Source of the DNA: Collinsella sp. CAG:166
GTDB lineage: Bacteria > Actinomycetota > Coriobacteriia > Coriobacteriales > Coriobacteriaceae
Assembly: GCA_000434535.1 (NCBI GenBank)
Contig: FR878560.1
Span: 1-7,255, forward strand
Direction: 5' to 3'
DNA length: 7,255 bases
Position 1 is the stretch's first letter, and each line of letters starts with the position of its first letter. A model generated the notes under the pieces. That model saw only the letters and a program-made list of their open reading frames with translations. It had not been told where the DNA came from and did not search any database. Shown piece by piece: positions 1 through 5,725 of the stretch. A program made the position numbers and the translations under genes.

Positions 1-159
1 AAGCAGCAGCTTCTGATATTGGCGATGACCAGCTGGTTTATAGGTGTTAAGGCATCGGTCATCTCTGGAGCGCCACTTTACTCCAAAAGCATCAGCTATT
101 TGTTTCCCATCGGTAAAAGGCAGGTTTTGTTCGCCAAGCGTTCTTATATATAGAGAAGT
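1..159 (-). other. Low-GC open frame without start codon, possible gene fragment of an integrated element
   Basis: Read on the minus strand, the frame whose codons end at position 1 stays open from just below a stop at 225-223 to the window edge. From about 159 downward it reads like real protein, with segments such as LPFTDGKQIADAFGVKW and RSRDDRCLNTYKP: mixed charged and hydrophobic residues, little arginine/serine bias. No ATG, GTG or TTG occurs in this frame between the stop and the window edge, so it is either a decayed gene fragment or noncoding. The stretch is about 44% G+C by hand count, lower than the genes to the right. I do not recognise the family. The plus strand is also open in the same codon register (stop at 151-153), but its composition is less protein-like. 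The position beside a tRNA gene is typical of mobile-element ends; that role is inferred. Confidence 0.3.
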
Positions 160-160
160 T

Positions 161-184
161 CGGGTTCGAACCCGTGCCGCGGCA
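161..184. repeat. Two abutting perfect palindromes, the first copying the tRNA-Lys T-loop segment
   Basis: CGGGTTCGAACCCG (161-174) is a perfect 14-base palindrome, and TGCCGCGGCA (175-184) directly after it is a perfect 10-base palindrome. The inner 12 bases GGGTTCGAACCC (162-173) recur at 240-251, inside the T-arm of the tRNA-Lys gene, with start points 78 bases apart. The second copy does not belong to another tRNA: the flanking bases do not give a five-pair T-stem and no cloverleaf can be drawn. A duplicated T-loop segment next to a tRNA is what tyrosine-recombinase attachment sites look like, but 12 self-complementary bases are too few to prove that. Confidence 0.5.
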
Positions 185-186
185 AC

Positions 187-217
187 AAAAAAGCGACCAA
201 CCGGAGTCGATCGCTTT
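187..217 (-). terminator. Intrinsic terminator of tRNA-Lys
   Basis: In the minus-strand transcript, AAAGCGA (217-211) pairs with TCGCTTT (196-190) around a 14-base loop, and the right arm runs into a T tract (192-187). It begins 8 bases after the encoded CCA end of the tRNA, so it would end a short single-tRNA transcript. Confidence 0.75.
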
Positions 218-225
218 CTATTCTA

Positions 226-301
226 TGGTGGGCCGTCAGGGGTTCGAACCCTGGACCTTGGGATTAAAAGTCCCCTGCTCTGCCAGCTGAGCTAACGGCC
301 C
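226..301 (-). tRNA. tRNA-Lys (anticodon TTT)
   Basis: This is a complete 76-nucleotide cloverleaf on the minus strand. The acceptor stem GGGCCGT (301-295) pairs with ACGGCCC (236-230), followed by discriminator A (229) and an encoded CCA (228-226). The D-arm has GCTC/GAGC. The anticodon loop CTTTTAA gives anticodon TTT, which reads lysine AAA/AAG codons. The variable loop is AGGTC, and the T-arm is CAGGG-TTCGAAC-CCCTG. The outermost anticodon-stem pair (27-43) is G-A rather than a Watson-Crick pair; the other stems are perfect. The gene lies 28 bases downstream of the aminopeptidase stop codon, with its own promoter overlapping that gene's end and its own terminator. The T-arm sequence is partly repeated 78 bases downstream. 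Confidence 0.97.
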
Positions 302-310
302 GCGGGTGGC

Positions 311-339
311 ATTGTACCACGGTCTGGGACTATTCCCAA
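311..339 (-). promoter_or_regulatory. Sigma-70-type promoter of tRNA-Lys inside the 3' end of the aminopeptidase gene
   Basis: On the minus strand, TTGGGA (339-334; four of six matches to TTGACA) is followed by an exact 17-base spacer and TACAAT (316-311; five of six matches to TATAAT). Transcription would start around 304-303, leaving a leader of only two or three bases before the mature tRNA. The -35 box overlaps the last sense codons of the aminopeptidase and the spacer contains its TAG stop. Predicted by eye from consensus. Confidence 0.6.
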
Positions 340-1610
340 CTCCATTGGCCGTTCTGGAAAATCACAACTTCACGTCCATCAGGCGTAATGCCCGTAATAT
401 CGATGTCGTCCGTGCCGATCATAAAATCGACGTGCGTGCTCGAGACGTTAACACCATGCTCCAGGAGCTCCTCCTTGGACATGTCATACCCACCCTCGAT
501 GCATTCGGGGAAACCGACACCTAGCGCGAGATGGCAGCTAGCGTTCTCGTCATAGAGCGTATCGTAGAACAGAACACCACTTTCGCGGATCGGCGTGTTC
601 TTGGAAATGAGCGCGACCTCTCCCAGGTGAGCAGCGCCCTCGTCAGTATCGATGATACTTGCGAGCGTTGCCTTGCCCACGCGGGCGTCGTAGTCCACCA
701 CGCGGCCGCCCTCGAACTTAATCCAAAAATCGTCGACTTTATTACCGTGGTGGATGAGCGGCATGGCCGAGTACACGATACCGTCGGCGCGCATGCGATC
801 AGGCGAAGTGAAGACTTCCTCGGTGGGAATGTTGGGGAAGAAGGGGTGCCCATCGGGCGTCTTGCCCTTGCCGCCGGCCCACTCGTGACCCTTCGTCATG
901 CCAATCGTCAGATCGGTTCCATTTGCCGCGGTGTAATGCAGACAGTCGAAACGATTGTCGTTCAGGAAACGCAGGTTCTTTTCGAATGCGGCGTCATGGA
1001 GCTCCCAGTCGCTCTCTGGGTCCTGGCCATCGGCGCGAGCGGTGTGCAGAATCGCATTCCACAGCTTATAGATTGCAACCTCATCGGCGTCTCCCGGGAA
1101 CACCTCGCGCGCCCAAGCCACGACCGGAGCGCCGGCGATGCACCACGGATTGATGTTGTAATCCAGTCCACGGCGGAAAACTTTGCACTGCGTGTTCTTT
1201 GCCTTAGAAGCTGCAGCGGGCTTAGCGGGATCGATGCCCTTAAGGGCGGCGGGGTCCGCACCCTCGATAAAGATAAAGCAGGCACCGTCCTGGGCCAGGG
1301 AATCCAGCTGCAGGCGCTTCCACTCGGGCGTCTGCTCAAAATAGCTTTTCTCGACATGCTCGTACGTGAGCCTCGTCACGGCATCATCGGCCCAGATGAC
1401 CGTCACGTGGCCGGCGCCGGCAGCATAGGCCTCCGCGACCACCACGCGCGCAAACGGCGCGCACTCAACCGGAGACTGAACGACGACTTCCTGGCCGGGC
1501 TTAACGTTTACGCCCTTGCGGACAACCAGGCGCGCATAGTTTTTAATCTTGGGCTCCAGGGACTTCATACCCTCCAGGGCCTCTTCGACCGTCAGGGCAG
1601 CTCGAATCAT
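330..1610 (-). CDS. M29-family metallo-aminopeptidase (AmpS/PepS/aminopeptidase T type)
   Basis: The 426-residue product, with no signal peptide, matches cytoplasmic M29 aminopeptidases (about 410 residues), two-metal enzymes that remove N-terminal residues from peptides. The metal-site pattern is visible in order, numbered from the chosen start: Glu265 in NIPTEEVFTSP, Glu331 in LGEVALIS, His360 in ENASCHLALG, and His393-x-Asp395 in STHVDFMIG. The spacings 66, 29 and 2 agree with those I recall for the Thermus and Staphylococcus enzymes. The position seven residues after His360 is Phe367, where I recall a metal-contacting tyrosine. The start is ATG at 1610-1608, because GGAG (1620-1617) lies six bases upstream; the ATG at 1622 lies before that site and has none of its own. 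The gene follows a terminator, so it is probably transcribed separately, but I see no convincing promoter. It likely recycles amino acids from peptides; substrate preference cannot be read from sequence. Confidence 0.93.
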   Translation of the reverse strand: MIRAALTVEEALEGMKSLEPKIKNYARLVVRKGVNVKPGQEVVVQSPVECAPFARVVVAEAYAAGAGHVTVIWADDAVTRLTYEHVEKSYFEQTPEWKRLQLDSLAQDGACFIFIEGADPAALKGIDPAKPAAASKAKNTQCKVFRRGLDYNINPWCIAGAPVVAWAREVFPGDADEVAIYKLWNAILHTARADGQDPESDWELHDAAFEKNLRFLNDNRFDCLHYTAANGTDLTIGMTKGHEWAGGKGKTPDGHPFFPNIPTEEVFTSPDRMRADGIVYSAMPLIHHGNKVDDFWIKFEGGRVVDYDARVGKATLASIIDTDEGAAHLGEVALISKNTPIRESGVLFYDTLYDENASCHLALGVGFPECIEGGYDMSKEELLEHGVNVSSTHVDFMIGTDDIDITGITPDGREVVIFQNGQWSWE

Positions 1611-1616
1611 GTGCCA

Positions 1617-1620
1617 CTCC
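1617..1620 (-). promoter_or_regulatory. Shine-Dalgarno site deciding the aminopeptidase start
   Basis: GGAG six bases before the ATG at 1610-1608. Because it overlaps the codons that follow the upstream ATG (1622-1620), it can serve only the internal ATG. The protein therefore begins MIRAALTVEEAL rather than four residues earlier. Confidence 0.75.
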
Positions 1621-1638
1621 ATCTATCTATAGAACAGT

Positions 1639-1669
1639 AAAAAGGCGCGCCGCAAAAACGACGCGCCTT
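1639..1669 (-). terminator. Intrinsic terminator of the purC / membrane-protein unit
   Basis: In the minus-strand transcript, AAGGCGCG (1669-1662) pairs with CGCGCCTT (1649-1642) over eight perfect, mostly G-C pairs with a 12-base loop, and the arm ends in a run of T (to 1639). It starts about 30 bases after the membrane-protein stop codon and just before the aminopeptidase gene. Confidence 0.85.
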
Positions 1670-1699
1670 ATATCTTAGCGATAAGTATGTATGCAAACG

Positions 1700-2275
1700 C
1701 TACTTCTTCTTGGAGTCCTTCTTGTCCTCCTCGGCAGCTGCGCGCTCGATAAGAGCGTTGAGCTTGTTCTCGGACATGCCCTCGGCCTGCGCGCGGTACA
1801 TGTTGCGCAAGGGACGAATACGAGCGAAGTCGTAGATAAAGTCACCTAGGATGATGACATAGGACAAAACGATGCCGACCATCTGGACAGGGCTGGACAC
1901 CATGCCAGCGGGAGCGAAGTACAGCGAGGCCCAAATTGCCACGACGAGCACCATGCCAATGGCGAGCACAATCCACCAGATGCGACGGCGCTTGGTGTAG
2001 TCCTCGTCCTGCTTGAGGAGGATATTCGACACCGTATAGATGCGGTCCTCCTTGGCGCGCTGCTTAGCCTTGCGGGCGCGCTTCTCCTCTTTAGAGAGGC
2101 CCTCGAGGTTCTCGCCCTTCTCGAGCTCTTTGCGGCGTGCCTTAGACGAAGCCGGCACGACGCGAACGGAGCTCGCTGCTTGGCGGGCGGGCTTAGCAGA
2201 TGCGGCAGACTTGCGCGCAACCCCGGTAACTTCGTGGGATTGCGTGCGCTTGTTCGTGGCGCTACGGGTACTCAC
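1700..2275 (-). CDS. Unrecognised two-helix membrane protein with basic N-terminal region, downstream of purC
   Basis: I do not recognise a named family for this 191-residue protein. Residues 1-78 are hydrophilic, rich in Lys, Arg, Ala and Ser, with a probable charged helix at about 45-78. Two hydrophobic segments follow at about 100-120 (starting WWIVLAIGMVLVV) and 130-150 (containing IVLSYVIILGDF). The tail is charged and ends in DKKDSKKK. Positive residues flank the first helix (YTKRRRIW), which suggests that both ends face the cytoplasm with a short external turn. The start is GTG at 2275-2273, directly abutting the purC TAA (2278-2276). AAGGAG (2290-2285), inside the purC reading frame, lies nine bases upstream. 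The tight junction and the terminator after it say it is co-transcribed with purC, but a role in purine synthesis does not follow. It could be a conserved housekeeping membrane protein of this bacterial class. Confidence 0.85.
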   Translation of the reverse strand: MSTRSATNKRTQSHEVTGVARKSAASAKPARQAASSVRVVPASSKARRKELEKGENLEGLSKEEKRARKAKQRAKEDRIYTVSNILLKQDEDYTKRRRIWWIVLAIGMVLVVAIWASLYFAPAGMVSSPVQMVGIVLSYVIILGDFIYDFARIRPLRNMYRAQAEGMSENKLNALIERAAAEEDKKDSKKK

Positions 2276-3163
2276 TTATGCGTTCTCCTTCATGCTTGTG
2301 AACTGGGAGCCCGTGATGATCTGGAAGGCCTCGCGATAGCGCTCGGACGTGCCATCGATGACCTCGGCGGGCAGGTGCGGGGTCTCCCCCGTCATATCCC
2401 AGTTGGCCTTGAGCCAATTGCGGACGAATTGCTTGTCGTAGCTAGGCTGGATCTTGCCCTCCTCGTAGCTGGCAGCAGGCCAGAAACGGCTGGAGTCGGG
2501 CGTGAGACACTCGTCAATCAGCGTGACCTTGCCATCAATAACACCAAACTCGAACTTGGTGTCGGCAATGATGATGCCACGGGTCGCGGCGTACTCGGCG
2601 GCAGCCTTGTAGATCTTGAGGGAAAGGTCGCGAATCTGCGCGGCGATGTCCTCACCCACGATCTCGCAGCAACGCTCAAACGAGATATTCTCGTCGTGGT
2701 CGCCGATCTCGGCCTTCGTGGACGGCGTGAACAGCGGCTCGGGAAGCTTTGAGGCCTCGGTCAGACCCTCGGGCAGCTGAATGCCGCAGACGGTGCCGTT
2801 CTCGTCATAGGTCTTCTTGCCCGAACCGGTCAGATAGCCGCGGACGATGCACTCGATAGGAATCGTCTGGGCCTTCTTAACCAGCATGGCGCGGCCAGCG
2901 AGGTAGTCACGATACTCAGCAAACTCCTCGGGGAAATCCGCCGGGTCGATGGAAACGAGATGGTTGGGGACGATGTCGGCAAACTTATCGAACCAGAATG
3001 CCGAGATGCGATTGAGCACCTCTCCCTTAAACGGAATCTCGTCGGGAAGAATGAAGTCGAACGCAGAAATGCGGTCGGTGGCGACCATCAGCAGGTTTTC
3101 ACCGGCATCGTAAATATCACGAACCTTGCCACGGGAATCCGGACGACGCTCCATCGTTGTCAC
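2276..3163 (-). CDS. purC: Phosphoribosylaminoimidazole-succinocarboxamide synthase (SAICAR synthase)
   Basis: PurC joins CAIR and aspartate using ATP to make SAICAR, in the de novo purine pathway in the cytoplasm. The 295-residue product carries both family signatures: IPIECIVRGYLTGSG (101-115) and IIADTKFEFG (198-207), plus DECLTPDSSRFWP (217-229). The N-terminal SRGKVRDIYD and MVATDRISAFD segments match the ATP-binding start of the fold. It is longer than the compact enzyme of about 240 residues known from E. coli and fits the long form of about 300. The start chosen is GTG at 3163-3161, because AAGGAG (3177-3172) sits eight bases upstream. The GTG at 3172 overlaps that site and cannot use it; a third option, ATG four codons into this product, has no ribosome-binding site. 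No other pur gene is nearby. The next gene starts at the adjacent base. Confidence 0.97.
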   Translation of the reverse strand: MTTMERRPDSRGKVRDIYDAGENLLMVATDRISAFDFILPDEIPFKGEVLNRISAFWFDKFADIVPNHLVSIDPADFPEEFAEYRDYLAGRAMLVKKAQTIPIECIVRGYLTGSGKKTYDENGTVCGIQLPEGLTEASKLPEPLFTPSTKAEIGDHDENISFERCCEIVGEDIAAQIRDLSLKIYKAAAEYAATRGIIIADTKFEFGVIDGKVTLIDECLTPDSSRFWPAASYEEGKIQPSYDKQFVRNWLKANWDMTGETPHLPAEVIDGTSERYREAFQIITGSQFTSMKENA

Positions 3164-3272
3164 GTGAGTCACTCCTTACCAAAATACGACAGTAATGCGG
3201 GTTCTTTCCCGCACGTTTTCGCAAACTCGGAGCGGCAGGGACGCGGCCCCTCCTTCACCGAATAGCGAAAAG
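3164..3272 (-). other. Gap between histidine kinase and purC, with a small hairpin at 3196-3213
   Basis: This 109-base gap holds one clear inverted repeat: TGCGGG (3196-3201) and CCCGCA (3208-3213) around a six-base loop. No T tract follows it on the minus strand, so it is a weak terminator candidate for the kinase transcript; on the plus side it is followed by CGTTTT. A GC-rich stretch around 3229-3256 can form an imperfect hairpin. I see no convincing -35/-10 pair for purC and no known riboswitch fold. A purC promoter must lie here or upstream, but it cannot be assigned by eye. Confidence 0.4.
3172..3177 (-). promoter_or_regulatory. Shine-Dalgarno site deciding the purC start
   Basis: AAGGAG lies eight bases before GTG at 3163-3161. 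Its last base is the first base of the upstream in-frame GTG (3172-3170), so that codon cannot be the start served by this site. Confidence 0.75.
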
Positions 3273-4838
3273 CTAGTGCTCCATTGTAGTAGATGCCGCG
3301 TCCGCCGTGTGCTCGCGGGGCAGATGAATTGTAAAAGTCGTACCCTTTCCAAGCTCCGACTCCACGGATATGTAGCCATGGTGACGCTCGACGATCTGCT
3401 TGGTCACGGCGAGGCCGACGCCCAGGCCGCCAGCTTCGCGGGCGCGGCTGGCATCGGCGCGCCAAAACCGCCCGAAAATGCGCGACAGATCGTCCTTGGC
3501 AATACCGATGCCGGTATCAGAAACGGCAATGCTGACGTGCCTGCGGTCACTGAGCACCGACACCACGACCCAACCGCCCTCGGGGGTGTAGCGCATGGCG
3601 TTGCTCATGAGGTTGATAACACATTGCGTGATCATGTCGGGATCGGCCTCGACGACATCGTCGTGACCCTGGGTCTCGTCCGCAAAACGCAGGCGCAGAT
3701 CGCGGTCGACAAACAGGCGCTCCTGGGCATTGACGATGGAACGCACGAAAGGAACCATGTCCACCGGCTCAAGGTTGAGCGGAGCCGTGCTGTTTTCCAT
3801 GCGCGACAGGTCGAGCATCTGCTGCACCAGACGAGCCAGGCGACGCGTCTCGGAAGCAACGGTCTCCAAATGCTCATCGTCGGTGGGATACACGCCATCC
3901 TGCATGGCCTCGACCGTTGCGAGCATGGCCATAAGCGGCGTGCGAAGCTCGTGTGCAACGTCTGAGGTCAGGCGCTTCTCGTGTTTCATATCCTTCTCGA
4001 GCGAAGTGGCCATCTCATCGAAGGTCTCACCCAGCTGATCGATCTCGTCATCACCGCGCAGTCCCGTGCGAGCCGACAGGTCGCCGTCACGGATTTGCTT
4101 TGCGGTACTGGTGATGCGATGAATCGGCTTGGTGAGCATGCGCGACACGAGCGATCCGATAACGACCGAAATGCAGATTGCAACAACCGCGGCGAGGGCC
4201 ATGGCGTTAAAGGTCTTCTCCCTAAACGCAGAGTCCGCCTTGGTGAGCAGAGCGTCGGAGCCGATGGCCCACAGCTTTACCTGTCCGACATGCTCGCCGG
4301 AAGACGTTACAATCTCGACGTCAGCAACGCTATCGGAGTCGGTTGGAGCAGACGAGACCGGGCTATGCGATGCCCTCTTGCCGCTCGTGTCGTCGGTCAT
4401 AGCCTGGTTTTCGCGTACATCGGCGGTAGCGCTTGCCGAGGGCCAAGAATCGTCATAAACGATCACGCCCTTTTTATTGACGACCTGCATGCCCAGATCG
4501 TCGGAAACCAAACTCGACGTTGCGACCGTGCGCAGTTCTCCCGCGGTCCAAGAGCCGTTTTCCTCATATGAGGTCGCCAACTTCTCGGCAGCGGAATTTG
4601 CGATTTCGACGATATTGGAGCGTGTGTAATCCGAAAAGACCGTGCCCCACACAACAGAGACAACGCCCACCAGCACCAATACCGTCATGAGCGATGTCAG
4701 AGCAAAAGCAAGTGCCATGCGCGAGGGATAGCTCATCGTTGGCCGTGAATCGGAACGAGGCGTGTTCCAACTAGCCTTGGAACCCGCCTCGCTCTCCTGC
4801 TTGTGCTTTTGTCCGATTTCAAAGCGCGCAGGTGTCAT
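3273..4838 (-). CDS. Membrane sensor histidine kinase of an OmpR-type two-component system
   Basis: The 521-residue kinase has, in order: a cytoplasmic N-terminal stretch of about 40 residues, a first membrane helix (about 42-67), an extracytoplasmic sensor region (about 70-210), a second membrane helix (about 212-233), a HAMP linker (about 234-287), a dimerisation/phosphoacceptor domain with His296 in SDVAHELRTPL, and an ATP-binding domain. The ATPase boxes are intact: N box NLMSNAMRY (409-417), G1 DTGIGI (441-446), F box FGRFWR (455-460) and G2 GLGVGLA (471-477). It should phosphorylate the regulator encoded 11 bases upstream. The sensor region contains a Ser/Asp/Thr-rich, probably disordered segment (about 136-172), and the signal cannot be deduced. 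The start ATG at 4838-4836 has a weak AGGGA upstream that overlaps the regulator's stop. A later ATG at residue 35 or 41 is possible, since the 40-residue head is longer than usual. Confidence 0.95.
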   Translation of the reverse strand: MTPARFEIGQKHKQESEAGSKASWNTPRSDSRPTMSYPSRMALAFALTSLMTVLVLVGVVSVVWGTVFSDYTRSNIVEIANSAAEKLATSYEENGSWTAGELRTVATSSLVSDDLGMQVVNKKGVIVYDDSWPSASATADVRENQAMTDDTSGKRASHSPVSSAPTDSDSVADVEIVTSSGEHVGQVKLWAIGSDALLTKADSAFREKTFNAMALAAVVAICISVVIGSLVSRMLTKPIHRITSTAKQIRDGDLSARTGLRGDDEIDQLGETFDEMATSLEKDMKHEKRLTSDVAHELRTPLMAMLATVEAMQDGVYPTDDEHLETVASETRRLARLVQQMLDLSRMENSTAPLNLEPVDMVPFVRSIVNAQERLFVDRDLRLRFADETQGHDDVVEADPDMITQCVINLMSNAMRYTPEGGWVVVSVLSDRRHVSIAVSDTGIGIAKDDLSRIFGRFWRADASRAREAGGLGVGLAVTKQIVERHHGYISVESELGKGTTFTIHLPREHTADAASTTMEH

Positions 4839-4849
4839 ATGTGATTTCC

Positions 4850-5572
4850 CTATTTCTCGTCCGACTTATCGGTCTTGGCCGGAGCCTCGAAGCGATAGCC
4901 GACACCATGGACGGTGTAGAGCCACTTGGGCTTCTTGGGATCATCGCCCAGCTTGGCGCGAAGATTCTTCACGTGGCTATCGATGGTGCGCTCATAGCCC
5001 TCAAAGTCATACCCGAGCACTTTCTCGACCAGCTCCATGCGGTTATACACACGGCCGGGATGGCGGGCAAGCGTGGTGAGCAGCTTAAACTCGGAAGCCG
5101 TCAGATCGACTTCCTTGCCCTCGACCAAGATCTTGTGGCCCGAGATATCGATGACCAGATCGCCGAAGTCGAGTACCTCGACGGCGGGCTCGTCGGCCTG
5201 ATGGGCACGGCGGAACAGAGCGCGAACGCGGGCGACGAGCTCGCGCGGCGAGAACGGCTTAATCAGATAGTCGTCGGCGCCGAGCTCAAGACCGATAATA
5301 CGGTCCTCGATCTCGCCCTTAGCCGTCAGCATGATGATGGGGACATCCGAGGTATCGCGAATGGTGCGGCAAACGCGCTCGCCGGGAATCTTGGGGAGCA
5401 TAAGGTCGAGCACGACCAGGTCGAACTGATGCTTCTCGAACTCCTCGATCGCGGACTGGCCGTCGCCGACGCCCACAACCCAGTAGCCTTCGCGCTCGAG
5501 ATAGGCAGCGACGGCGTCACGGATTGCCTTCTCATCCTCGACCAGCAGAATCTTCTTTGCATCTGAAGCCAT
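4850..5572 (-). CDS. OmpR/PhoB-family response regulator
   Basis: This is a 240-residue transcription factor. The receiver domain (about 7-118) has the acidic pair Glu12-Asp13 in LLVEDE, phosphoacceptor Asp56 in VVLDLMLP, Thr83 in MLTAKG and Lys105 in IKPFSP. The C-terminal winged-helix DNA-binding domain (about 133-230) shows LTASEFKLL, the recognition-helix region RTIDSHVKNLRAKL and the wing hairpin YTVHGVGYRFE. All phosphorylation residues are present, so it should be active and partnered with the kinase encoded directly downstream. The start is ATG at 5572-5570, seven bases after a run of six G (5585-5580). The in-frame TTG at 5593 lies upstream of that site and is rejected. No target genes can be named; neighbouring purC and the lipoprotein gene are candidates only by position. 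A clear promoter is not visible: TAAAAT at 5617-5612 is a possible -10 without a good -35. Confidence 0.97.
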   Translation of the reverse strand: MASDAKKILLVEDEKAIRDAVAAYLEREGYWVVGVGDGQSAIEEFEKHQFDLVVLDLMLPKIPGERVCRTIRDTSDVPIIMLTAKGEIEDRIIGLELGADDYLIKPFSPRELVARVRALFRRAHQADEPAVEVLDFGDLVIDISGHKILVEGKEVDLTASEFKLLTTLARHPGRVYNRMELVEKVLGYDFEGYERTIDSHVKNLRAKLGDDPKKPKWLYTVHGVGYRFEAPAKTDKSDEK

Positions 5573-5579
5573 AACACGG

Positions 5580-5585
5580 CCCCCC
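5580..5585 (-). promoter_or_regulatory. Shine-Dalgarno site deciding the response-regulator start
   Basis: A run of six G preceded by A lies seven bases before the ATG at 5572-5570. It is inside the longer reading frame that begins at TTG 5593, so it supports the shorter protein MASDAKKILLVEDE. Confidence 0.7.
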
Positions 5586-5627
5586 TGTCTCAATTAGCTA
5601 AGAACAAGCCCATTTTAACGCACCTGA

Positions 5628-5666
5628 GCCCGCCGGATGCCGCTATGACGCGGCAGCTCGGCGGGC
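5628..5666. promoter_or_regulatory. Two-tier hairpin between the lipoprotein gene and the two-component operon
   Basis: GCCCGCCG (5628-5635) pairs perfectly with CGGCGGGC (5659-5666). Inside it GCCGC (5639-5643) pairs with GCGGC (5650-5654), leaving a six-base apical loop and a small internal loop. All 13 pairs are G-C. There is no T run on either side, so it is not a standard intrinsic terminator. It lies 59 bases after the lipoprotein stop codon and about 55 bases before the regulator start. It may block read-through or protect the 3' end of the lipoprotein mRNA, or lie in the leader of the regulator mRNA. The other bases of this gap (5573-5725) show nothing else I can assign. Confidence 0.6.
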
Positions 5667-5725
5667 GGTACTCACAATTACAACGCGTTTATTCCCCTGT
5701 TGGCGCCTTTTTAACCCCTCTAAGC

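Noticed and set aside
148..223. Second tandem tRNA suggested by the T-loop-like sequence at 162-173
   Set aside because: The stem flanking TTCGAAC fails after two pairs, and no acceptor, D or anticodon arm can be drawn upstream; the tRNA-Lys terminator occupies that space.
44..295. Plus-strand open frame across the tRNA gene
   Set aside because: Its C-terminal part is simply the antisense of tRNA-Lys and its terminator; translated tRNA of this kind is a common artefact.
1626..1631. TATAGA as a -10 box for the aminopeptidase
   Set aside because: A start six or seven bases downstream would remove or abut the ribosome-binding site at 1620-1617, and no acceptable -35 lies at the right distance.
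531..1640. Long plus-strand open frame (369 codons)
   Set aside because: Antisense to the aminopeptidase, whose metal-site motifs and ribosome site prove the minus frame; the plus product shows no family features.
1667..1697. Candidate aminopeptidase promoter TTTGCA ... TATAAG
   Set aside because: The spacer is 19 bases and the -35 match is poor; a start there would fall inside the upstream terminator. It is possible but not supportable by eye.
3164..3272. Purine riboswitch or PurR-like operator ahead of purC
   Set aside because: Only a small six-pair hairpin and a GC-rich imperfect repeat are present; no three-way junction fold or repeated box typical of those regulators is visible.
3195..3965. 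Plus-strand open frame opposite the histidine kinase
   Set aside because: The minus strand encodes intact HAMP, His-box and ATPase motifs; the plus frame is a shadow in GC-rich DNA.
4832..5566. Plus-strand open frame opposite the response regulator
   Set aside because: Near-exact antisense of a clear OmpR-family gene; no independent start signal or recognisable domain.
5700..5725. Terminator just after the lipoprotein stop (GGCGCC with T and A runs)
   Set aside because: GGCGCC is self-complementary without a loop, and the neighbouring bases do not extend it into a stable hairpin followed by T in the minus direction.
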